The notes below the pieces were generated by a model. The model was not told the DNA's origin and made no database searches. It saw only the letters and a program-made list of their open reading frames with translations. A program made the translations under genes and the position numbers. Of a stretch of 39,808 nucleotides of DNA, positions 33,475-39,808 are shown one piece after another. This DNA is from a bacterium. Lineage in GTDB: Bacteria > SZUA-79 > Acidulodesulfobacterales > Acidulodesulfobacteraceae. The stretch is from assembly GCA_021789605.1 (NCBI GenBank), contig JAJYJI010000014.1, forward strand, positions 1-39,808, read 5' to 3'. Each line of letters opens with the position of its first letter. The first letter of the stretch is position 1.

Positions 33475-35409
33475 TTAAATTTCTTTTTTAACTAGAGTGT
33501 ATAAATCCTGCGGCGATAAGCCTGCCAGCCCGTATAAGTCTTCAGGTTTTCCTGAAGTGTTGTAGAATTTTGCGCCCATTTTTTTGAATTTTACGGTTAT
33601 CCCGTTTTCGGCAAGCATAGAACCTATTGCCGTTCCGACCCCGGTTTTTACGTTGTGGTCTTCTATCGTAACTATGAAACCAGTTTTTGCGGCAAGGCGA
33701 AGGTCTTCCGTGTCTATGTCGCTTGGGCAGGAAACATTTAAGAGCATAGGATTTATACCGTCTTCCTTAAGCATATCGCATCCTTTTAGCGCGTGCGGGA
33801 GCATATTGCCGGCGGATATAACGGCAACGTCTTTTCCATTCCGTATTATATCCATTTTACCGTATTTGAATTCATAGCCTTCGCCAAAGAAGGGATTTCC
33901 GTTTTCGTCAAGTATGACGGGGATGATAGACCTGCCCATTATAAGTCCGAAATTTCCCTTGCTGGATGCTATATAGCGGGTTGCCCTGTCGGTCTGGTTA
34001 GGGTCCGCTGGCAAAATAACCTTAAACCCAAAAGTGGAGTTAAGAAGCGCGAAGTAATCGATGCACTGGTGGGTTTTTCCGTCTTCTCCGACGTCTATTC
34101 CACAATGCGTGCAGACTACTTTTAGATTCGAGGCGTTTATATCGTTCAATCTTTGCTGGTTATAAACCTCGTCTACGCCGAAAACGCCGAAATCGGCAAA
34201 AAAAGTAAGTATATTTTCAGTCGATAATGCGCCGGAAATGACGGCCGTATTATGTTCCTGAATCCCGGATTCAAAAAAGTTGTCCGGAAAGGCCTTTCTG
34301 AACGCACCGGTTTTAACGGAGCCTTCAAGGTCGCAGTCGAACACCGCAAAAGGTATATTTTGGATGTTGTATTTATCTTTATAATTTTTTGCCATATCGT
34401 AAAGGGCATTTCCGAATGCAGACCTGTTATCTGTATTTTTTTCCCTGTTATAGGATATATGCTTATTATCCCGCTCTAATATGAATAAATTATCTTTTCT
34501 TTCGGGTAAGGGCTTTAAAGGCTGTTTTAAATTTTTTTTATTAATAAGTTCATCCAGATTGTCGCGTTCTTTCAATTCTGCCAATCCCTTTTTACAGTCT
34601 TCGACATTTAAAGCCGCCCCGTGATATTTAGCCTGATTTTCCATAAAAGATACGCCTTTACCCATTACAGTATTTGCAATAATTACTACGGGTGAATCAA
34701 TGGAATGGGCTTTCTTTATCGCTCCATAAATTTCATTGAAATCATGTCCGTTAATTTCTATTTCAGCAAACCCGTCGGCTTTAAAGTTATCTTTAATGTT
34801 GTCGGGCATAACTTCCGAAGTTTTTCCGCCGATTTGAAGTCCGTTCTTATCCACTATGACCGTAAGGTTATTTAATTTGTATTTTACCGCAAATCTTCTA
34901 GCTTCTCCAATCTGGCCTTTTGTTTGTTCGCCGTCGCCCATAACGCAGTAAACATTATAATTTAAAGCATTTAGACGGGAATTTAAGGAGAATCCGCAGG
35001 CGGCGGAAAGCCCCTGTCCGAGATTGCCCGTATTCCATTCGACTCCCGGCACCGTTTTTTCGACGTGTCCCTCGAAATGGGAACCCGCAGTCCTAAAATG
35101 CAGGATAGCATCTTCCGTGTCAAAAAAGCCGTAATTTCCAAGAGCCGAATATACTCCGGGCGTGGTATGGCCGTGGCTTATAACTATTCTGTCCCTGTCT
35201 TTCCTAAAGGGGTCGTTTGAAAAAACATTGCAAAAACCGTATAGAACCGCATATATGTCGATAGAGGACATAGAGCCGCCCGGGTGTCCCGAAGCCGCCA
35301 AAGTAGTCATCCTTAAAATATCTCCTCTGCATTTTCTAGCAAAATCCGATAAAAAATCAATTTCTTCGTTAGTAAGGCTTTCTCTGTCAAACCCCTTTTT
35401 AATGCTCAT
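33475..35409 (-). CDS. tkt: Transketolase
   Basis: Transketolase transfers two-carbon units between sugar phosphates using TPP. The 644-residue single-chain enzyme has HPGGSMSSIDIYAVLYG, SHGHTTPGVYSALG and the TPP motif GDGEQTKGQIGEARRFA with KNGLQ. The central domain has SGIQEHNTAVISGAL and FGVFGVDEVYNQQRLND. The C-terminal domain begins near GYEFKYGKMDII. It looks like a fusion of the split two-subunit transketolases, not the closest E. coli TktA type. tal lies 61 bp upstream on the same strand. Confidence 0.93.
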   Translation of the reverse strand: MSIKKGFDRESLTNEEIDFLSDFARKCRGDILRMTTLAASGHPGGSMSSIDIYAVLYGFCNVFSNDPFRKDRDRIVISHGHTTPGVYSALGNYGFFDTEDAILHFRTAGSHFEGHVEKTVPGVEWNTGNLGQGLSAACGFSLNSRLNALNYNVYCVMGDGEQTKGQIGEARRFAVKYKLNNLTVIVDKNGLQIGGKTSEVMPDNIKDNFKADGFAEIEINGHDFNEIYGAIKKAHSIDSPVVIIANTVMGKGVSFMENQAKYHGAALNVEDCKKGLAELKERDNLDELINKKNLKQPLKPLPERKDNLFILERDNKHISYNREKNTDNRSAFGNALYDMAKNYKDKYNIQNIPFAVFDCDLEGSVKTGAFRKAFPDNFFESGIQEHNTAVISGALSTENILTFFADFGVFGVDEVYNQQRLNDINASNLKVVCTHCGIDVGEDGKTHQCIDYFALLNSTFGFKVILPADPNQTDRATRYIASSKGNFGLIMGRSIIPVILDENGNPFFGEGYEFKYGKMDIIRNGKDVAVISAGNMLPHALKGCDMLKEDGINPMLLNVSCPSDIDTEDLRLAAKTGFIVTIEDHNVKTGVGTAIGSMLAENGITVKFKKMGAKFYNTSGKPEDLYGLAGLSPQDLYTLVKKEI

Positions 35410-35470
35410 AATATCAAACGCCTCCCGCCTCCAAAAAATTAATATATATTTTTTAATTTAAACCAAAATA

Positions 35471-36628
35471 TTATACGATATTTGAAATATTTTTGATAGA
35501 ATTAAGAAGTTTTTCATAAGCGTCTTCAAAAGATTTAACTCCGTCAATCTGGAGTTTTTCTCCAACTCCGTTTAAATCTATTCCGAATCCCGACAGTTCT
35601 TTTATTATTCTAAGAGATTCGTCAAATTCTTCAGCCGCGGTGTCGGGGAGTATTTTTCCGTGGTCGGCGATATGCTCGATGGTTTCGTCCGGAAGGGTGT
35701 TTATAGTGTTTTTTCCTATAAACGGCTCTACGTATTTTAAATCGTAATATGCAGGATTTTTTGTGCTTGTGCTGGCGAATAAAAGGCGCTGTATATTTGC
35801 CCCTTTAGATTTTAAGGCGCTAAATCCCGCGCCGCCGAAAATTCCGTTAAATTTATTGAAAATTATTTTGGAATTCGCTACGCCTGCTTTACCCAGTAAA
35901 TTCGTAAGTTTTTCTTTTTTTGCGGGATGGTCTGCCGCGGCTGTTATTAAATCGTTCAATAATTTATCTACGAGGGTATCGACGCGGCTTATAAAAATGC
36001 TTGCGACCGAATTTATCCCCGATAAATTGAATCCGTTTGCCAAAGCCGATTTTATCCCTCTAATATATGCATCGGCAACCGCAACGTAATGATTTAAAGA
36101 AAACATTAGCGTAATATTAACATTTATGCCTTTCGATATAAGTATAGGAATGACCTCTAAACCTTCTTTAGTTGCGGGTATTTTAATCAGCACGTTTTTC
36201 TCATTTATAAGGGAAAAAATTCTGAGAGCTTCATTTGTAGATGTTTCGGCATCCGTAGCTATGTCGGGGGAAACCTCGATGCTTACGAAACCATCGCTGC
36301 CGCCCGATTTTTCGTAAACGGGTTTAAGAATCTGGGCGGCAGATTTTATGTCCTCTGTTGTAATAGCATCGTATATTTCAAAAGGTGTTAATTTTTTTTC
36401 GGAAAGTTTTTTAATTTTTTCCGGATATCCGCATTTTCCGGAATTTATAGCTTTTTCGAATATGGAAGGATTCGACGTTATCCCGGTTATAATACCGTTT
36501 TGAACTAACTTTAAAAGGTCGCCGGAATCTAGCATGCACCGCGAAATATTATCTAACCATGGACTTTGACCGTAAGACAGCATTTTTCTAAATTCGCCGC
36601 TTTTAGATACGACAACATCGATATTCAT
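35471..36628 (-). CDS. tal: Transaldolase (long, actinobacterial/cyanobacterial-type)
   Basis: Transaldolase exchanges three-carbon units between sedoheptulose 7-phosphate and glyceraldehyde 3-phosphate. The 385-residue protein has SPWLDNISRCMLDSG, GITSNPSIFEKAI and VSIEVSPDIATD. The Schiff-base Lys149 lies in NVLIKIPATKEGLEVI, and INVTLMFSLNHY and ASIFISRVDTLVD (visible as VASIFISRVDTL) follow. The length matches the type found in Actinobacteria and some Deltaproteobacteria. tkt follows it on the minus strand with a 61-bp gap, making a tal-tkt pair. Confidence 0.93.
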   Translation of the reverse strand: MNIDVVVSKSGEFRKMLSYGQSPWLDNISRCMLDSGDLLKLVQNGIITGITSNPSIFEKAINSGKCGYPEKIKKLSEKKLTPFEIYDAITTEDIKSAAQILKPVYEKSGGSDGFVSIEVSPDIATDAETSTNEALRIFSLINEKNVLIKIPATKEGLEVIPILISKGINVNITLMFSLNHYVAVADAYIRGIKSALANGFNLSGINSVASIFISRVDTLVDKLLNDLITAAADHPAKKEKLTNLLGKAGVANSKIIFNKFNGIFGGAGFSALKSKGANIQRLLFASTSTKNPAYYDLKYVEPFIGKNTINTLPDETIEHIADHGKILPDTAAEEFDESLRIIKELSGFGIDLNGVGEKLQIDGVKSFEDAYEKLLNSIKNISNIV

Positions 36629-36668
36629 AGCATTAACCCCCTATTTATTTCAGCTATTCCTTATTATT

Positions 36669-37040
36669 TTAATTATTTTTAAAAAACAGCCAGTCGTTTT
36701 CTCCGGCTTTGGCAAATTTTAATAATGTGTATTCTCCCGATAATTTTTTACCCTTGAAATCCAATATATATTTTGATTTATCTTTTTTTATAAGGCTGTA
36801 TTTCCCGCTGTCCCAGATTTTTACTTCTCCCGCTCCGTAATGTCCTTCCGGTATAATTCCTTCAAAGCCTGCATAAGAAAGCGGATGGTCTTCGACTTTT
36901 ATCGCAAGGTTCTTTTTCCCGCGTTCCAACGAAGGTTCCTTGGGCAGGGCAAAAGAACTTAGGATGCCGTTTTCTTCGATTCTTAAATCCCAGTGAAGAT
37001 GGCTTGCGTGATGTTCGTGAACTACAAATATTTTATCCAC
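36669..37040 (-). CDS. Stand-alone LigD-type 3'-phosphoesterase domain protein
   Basis: The whole 123-residue protein is the PE domain of bacterial NHEJ ligase LigD. The metal/active-site residues are His10, His16, Asp18 and Arg20 in HEHHASHLHWDLR, and His52 and Tyr56 in EDHPLSYAGFEG. The conserved IPEGHYGAGEVKIWDSG follows. PE domains remove 3'-terminal ribonucleotides or phosphates from DNA ends. No ligase, polymerase or Ku gene is visible nearby, and stand-alone forms are known. It is 40 bp upstream of tal on the same strand. Confidence 0.88.
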   Translation of the reverse strand: MDKIFVVHEHHASHLHWDLRIEENGILSSFALPKEPSLERGKKNLAIKVEDHPLSYAGFEGIIPEGHYGAGEVKIWDSGKYSLIKKDKSKYILDFKGKKLSGEYTLLKFAKAGENDWLFFKNN

Positions 37041-37211
37041 TTAAAAATTATATCATAAAAAAATTATAATTTATAATTTATCGAGATAGCAGGCCTGATA
37101 AATTTTAGCATAAATTTTATTAATGTCATTTTTGTTATTTTATAATATAATGGCATTAATCGATAATAAAAAATAAAAATATCTAAAACAGGCGAAAAGT
37201 CGAATATTAAA

Positions 37212-37643
37212 ATGGCGGGTAAAAATTCTAATATCTGGAATGCTTTTTTACGGATATACATAGGATTGTTTTTTCTTTATGCGGCGCATTTTAAGTTAAA
37301 CCCCGCTTTTTTTGCAGGACTTCATAATAAACTTGCATATTACGCAAATCATGACCCTTTGTGGTTTTACGGCATATTTCTTAGCCGCGTCGCCGTTCCG
37401 AACGCATTTTTGTTTGCTATCTTAATAGTTATGGGAGAATTGTTCGCCGGCATTTTTTTAACGGCGGGCTTTATTACCAGAATCGCCGCTTTTACCGCTA
37501 TATTTTTAAATTTGAACTATCTGTTCGCCATGTACTGGATAAGTCCGTCTGAATTAGGTATTAATCTTACGTTTATAGTATGCGAATTAGTTATTATATT
37601 TACGGATTCGGGAAAAACGTTGGGCATAGACGCGTTGTTTTAG
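37212..37643 (+). CDS. DoxX/DoxD-like four-helix membrane protein
   Basis: This 143-residue protein has about four membrane segments and the DoxX/TQO-small-subunit pattern: FLRIYIGLFFLYAAHFKLNP at the start, then FGIF-like LWFYGIFLSRV and FAILIVMGELFAGIFLTAGF. Archaeal DoxD is a subunit of thiosulfate:quinone oxidoreductase; the broader family has no single known role. Start ATG 37212 gives the normal length. It stands alone between the LigD-PE gene and tRNA-His, so context does not define its job. Confidence 0.75.
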   Translation: MAGKNSNIWNAFLRIYIGLFFLYAAHFKLNPAFFAGLHNKLAYYANHDPLWFYGIFLSRVAVPNAFLFAILIVMGELFAGIFLTAGFITRIAAFTAIFLNLNYLFAMYWISPSELGINLTFIVCELVIIFTDSGKTLGIDALF

Positions 37644-37725
37644 CCGGAATTTAAACAGGAATTTAAAAATATATTTTAATTTAATCGAAAATCTGATAAA
37701 ATAATAACCAAGATATTCCCTACAC

Positions 37726-37802
37726 GGTGGATGTAGCTCAGCTGGTAGAGCCCCGGATTGTGACTCCGGTGGTCGCAGGTTCAAAACCTGTCATCCACCC
37801 CA
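37726..37802 (+). tRNA. tRNA-His (GTG)
   Basis: The acceptor stem GTGGATG (37727-37733) pairs with CATCCAC (37792-37798). The anticodon loop TTGTGAC carries GTG, and the T-arm GCAGG-TTCAAAA-CCTGT is intact. The extra G at 37726 can pair with the discriminator C at 37799, as is characteristic of tRNA-His. CCA is encoded at 37800-37802. It lies directly upstream of an integrase gene and is a plausible integration site. Confidence 0.95.
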
Positions 37803-37916
37803 CTTAAAACCGCATATTTAATAAGGTTTTTCTGTTTCAAGCACTTATCATATTTAATCAAATAATACCATTTTTTACCCATTTTTGTCTTTTTTATGGC
37901 GAGATTTTCACATAGG

Positions 37917-37925
37917 TGATATAAT
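37917..37925 (+). promoter_or_regulatory. Extended -10 promoter of the integrase gene
   Basis: TGATATAAT gives a perfect -10 hexamer (37920-37925) with the TG of an extended -10 element. No clear -35 hexamer is seen. A start near 37932 leaves a leader of about 37 nt before the integrase ATG. Confidence 0.45.
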
Positions 37926-37968
37926 ATCTTCATATGCTTAAAATGCATGTAAAATATGGAGATATGCA

Positions 37969-38997
37969 ATGTCAATCGTAAAAAACGGCAAATATTACTT
38001 TTATGACTTCGTTTACGAAGGAAAAAGATACCGGAAAAGTTGTCGAACAACCGATAAAAAACTTGCCGAACAGATTGAAATATCAGTTAAAAACGACATA
38101 ATTAAAAGAGAGCATAGCCTTCCTACGAACCAAAATAAAAATCTTTTATTTGAAACTGCTTGGGAAAATTATTTGAAAAATAACGGGAATTCCGAAAAAG
38201 CCATAGAGCGTAAAATTATTGCCGCAAAACATTTTCTTCCATTTTTTAAAAACAAAATATTAACCTCAATAATGCCGCTTGACATTAAAAATTATCAAAT
38301 TGAAAGAAAATTAGAACTGATATCTTTAGAAAAAAATAAAAACAAAAAAGAATCTGAGATAAATTTTAGGTCGGCTAATTATGAAATTATAATAATTTCT
38401 AACTTCTTTAATTTTTGTATAGAAAGAGGATATGCCGAGAAAAATCCCGCGGCTAAAATAAAAAAACTTAATGAACTTAAAAGGCTTAAGACTTTATCCG
38501 ACGGTGACATAAAGAAGTTAATAAACGGCGCTACAAATAAACTTACGAGAGACATCATTACATTTTTAATTTATACAGGTTGCCGCAAAGGCGAAGCGTT
38601 GAATTTAAAGTGGGATGATGTGGATTTACAGAACGATATCATCGCTATTAAAGGTACAAAAACAAAGTACGACAGATATATTCCAGCGTCTAAACCGTTA
38701 AAAGAACTATTAAGCAATATAGATAAAAAATCGGAACACGTTTTTTGCGATAAAACAGGTAAAAAAATAACCGATTTTAAAAAGTCTTTTCATACAGCCT
38801 GTCGTAATGCCGGATTAAAAGACTTACGCATCCACGACTTGCGCCACGTCTTCGCAAGCAAAATGGTTATGAACGGAACGTCGCTTTATATTACAGGTGA
38901 ACTTCTCGGACATAAAACTACGCAGATGACAAAAAGGTATAGTCATTTAGTACCAAGTACGCTGAAAAAGGCGGTTAACGATGTATGGCGGAAGTAG
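37969..38997 (+). CDS. Tyrosine recombinase / phage-type integrase
   Basis: The 342-residue protein has an N-terminal arm-type DNA-binding region (KYYFYDFVYEGKRYRKSCRT), a SAM-like core-binding domain (about 60-165) and a catalytic domain. The catalytic residues are Arg206 (TGCRKGEALNLKW), His289 and Arg292 (HDLRHVFASKM), His315 (LLGHKTTQM) and Tyr324 (KRYSHL). All are present, so it looks active. It starts 166 bp after tRNA-His and points away from it, the usual layout for an element integrated in a tRNA 3' end. GGAG lies 7 bases before ATG 37969. No excisionase or other phage gene follows. Confidence 0.94.
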   Translation: MSIVKNGKYYFYDFVYEGKRYRKSCRTTDKKLAEQIEISVKNDIIKREHSLPTNQNKNLLFETAWENYLKNNGNSEKAIERKIIAAKHFLPFFKNKILTSIMPLDIKNYQIERKLELISLEKNKNKKESEINFRSANYEIIIISNFFNFCIERGYAEKNPAAKIKKLNELKRLKTLSDGDIKKLINGATNKLTRDIITFLIYTGCRKGEALNLKWDDVDLQNDIIAIKGTKTKYDRYIPASKPLKELLSNIDKKSEHVFCDKTGKKITDFKKSFHTACRNAGLKDLRIHDLRHVFASKMVMNGTSLYITGELLGHKTTQMTKRYSHLVPSTLKKAVNDVWRK

Positions 38998-39154
38998 ATA
39001 AAGTAAAACAAATTTGACGATTGCCAGTCGTGGTTATAAAAGGAATTTCCTAAGCAGTATATATTTTAGGAGACTTTAAGAAAGCTGTTGATGGTAAGTC
39101 CGATTAAAAAAGGATAAAATAACCGCAAAATTATCTATGTTGCATAAAAAATCC

Positions 39155-39182
39155 TTGACACTAATTATTTATACATGATAAT
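39155..39182 (+). promoter_or_regulatory. Sigma70-type promoter before the cobalamin riboswitch
   Basis: A perfect TTGACA (39155-39160) and GATAAT (39177-39182) are separated by 16 bp. Transcription would begin near 39189, shortly upstream of the riboswitch, as expected for a riboswitch-controlled leader. Confidence 0.7.
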
Positions 39183-39224
39183 CTTTTAATAAACAGTTCT
39201 TTGTAAATAAATATTAACATTAAC

Positions 39225-39412
39225 CGAACTTTATCTTAAAAGTTTAGGGAAACAGGTGTAAATCCTGTACTGTACCCGCAGCCGTGATAACTTATAACGG
39301 GCTTTTTATTATAAGCCGTTATTAAGAATATTCCGATATGCCACTGGCAAGGTCTATATTTGCCGGGAAGGCGGAATGTTCTAATGTTTAAGCCGGAAGA
39401 CCTGCTTTTAGA
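39225..39412 (+). ncRNA. Cobalamin (AdoCbl-type) riboswitch
   Basis: The leader has the conserved cobalamin riboswitch blocks in order: GGGAAACAGGTGTAAATCCTG, shortened here to AGGGAAACAGGTG, then ACTGTACCCGCAGCCGTGA, GCCACTGG (39340-39347), GCCGGGAAGGCGG and AAGCCGGAAGACCTGC (39390-39405). A variable hairpin, AACGGGCTT...AAGCCGTT, lies between them. It is 35 nt ahead of a NiCoT transporter start, so cobalamin should shut off cobalt uptake. Covering the ribosome site GGGAGGT (39434-39440) would be one way to do so. Confidence 0.93.
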
Positions 39413-39446
39413 TAATATTTTAATTTAATTAGCGGGAGGTCTAATT

Positions 39447-39808
39447 ATGTTTTCACGCCTTTTTTATTCTTTCAGTTTTAAACAGAGAGTCATTCTTCTT
39501 TACGCTTTATTAATTTCCTATCTGTTAATTTCGGTAGTCATCTTAATCGACAGGTCCAGAGTGTTTCCTACTATGCTGAGCCTCGGCGCGCTCGCCTTTT
39601 TCTTCGGTTTAAAGCACGCTTTAGACGCGGACCATATTGCCGCGATAGATAATACGACTAGGAAAATAATGAACGACGGGGAAAAACCCGTCGGTTATGT
39701 ATTTATAATTTTCTTTTTAAATATAGTAACTTTATTCACTTTATATTGTGTTTTTGAATTTAATTCCACCGCCTTTGCGGATGAAAATGTAGTAGTTACA
39801 GCATCAAG
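39447..39808 (+). CDS. NiCoT-family nickel/cobalt transporter (truncated by window end)
   Basis: NiCoT permeases import Ni2+ or Co2+ across the inner membrane. The first 120 residues include a first membrane segment (VILLYALLISYLLISVVILI) and the family signature GLKHALDADHIAAIDNTTR with the metal-binding His-x4-Asp-His. The strong site GGGAGGT precedes ATG 39447. The upstream cobalamin riboswitch points to cobalt. The second family motif, usually LGHS in the next helix, is not recognisable in PVGYVFIIFFLNIVTLFTL, so the transporter is either divergent or damaged here. Confidence 0.82.
   Translation, partial: MFSRLFYSFSFKQRVILLYALLISYLLISVVILIDRSRVFPTMLSLGALAFFFGLKHALDADHIAAIDNTTRKIMNDGEKPVGYVFIIFFLNIVTLFTLYCVFEFNSTAFADENVVVTAS

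Noticed and set aside
33455-33476. AT-only hairpin as a tkt terminator
   Set aside because: The stem (AATAATTT/AAATTATT) is weak and overlaps the tkt stop codon, and such strings are expected by chance in this AT-rich sequence.
37805-37830. Terminator after tRNA-His
   Set aside because: AAAACC...GGTTTT is only a 6-bp stem, two-thirds A-T, with a long loop, so it is too weak to call.

Overview
The window is AT-rich bacterial chromosome, gene-dense and mostly read from the + strand. Several traits point to an anaerobic Gram-negative bacterium: MetV/MetF one-carbon proteins, a two-subunit indolepyruvate:ferredoxin oxidoreductase, a 2-hydroxyacyl-CoA dehydratase activase-like protein, FabK rather than FabI, and a UGA that appears to encode selenocysteine. 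A deltaproteobacterial (Desulfobacterota-like) origin would fit. That is an inference from gene content; no marker gene was compared.

1-13.2 kb is one long, tightly packed + strand gene series. It starts inside plsX and runs through fatty-acid synthesis (fabH, fabK, fabD, fabG, acpP, fabF), rpiB, glyA, nrdR, the riboflavin genes (ribD, ribE, ribBA, ribH), nusB, an unannotated small gene and rph. The small gene (12233-12505) is the main discovery. It encodes a 90-residue TusA-family protein whose catalytic cysteine codon is replaced by TGA. A 7-bp hairpin with a GGUC loop begins 10 nt after that TGA, as expected for a bacterial SECIS element, and the gene's end overlaps the rph start by 4 bp.

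13.2-16 kb is a minus-strand block (DUF190, fluoride channel crcB, fxsA, a Spy-like periplasmic protein) placed between rph and rdgB. It has two repeat-containing intergenic stretches. 16-21 kb holds rdgB, a GlcD/GlcF-type oxidase pair and a convergent lipid-kinase-like gene. The GlcF gene carries an in-frame palindrome plus four 66-bp tandem repeats between its ferredoxin and CCG domains.

21.4-28.6 kb runs from a clear sigma70-type promoter through a CoA-dehydratase activase-like gene, an HtrA-type protease, metV, metF, iorA, iorB and a family-4 uracil-DNA glycosylase; many of these genes overlap by 1-4 bp. It joins folate C1 reduction to ferredoxin-linked 2-oxoacid metabolism. 28.7-30 kb is an NfeD/stomatin pair.

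30-36.6 kb is a pentose-phosphate cluster: gnd, a cyclase-family hydrolase and zwf on +, then tkt and tal on -. No classical 6-phosphogluconolactonase gene is visible. A stand-alone LigD-type 3'-phosphoesterase and a DoxX-like membrane protein follow. The right end has tRNA-His, a tyrosine integrase just downstream (a typical island-insertion arrangement), and a promoter with a cobalamin riboswitch driving a truncated NiCoT-type nickel/cobalt transporter gene.
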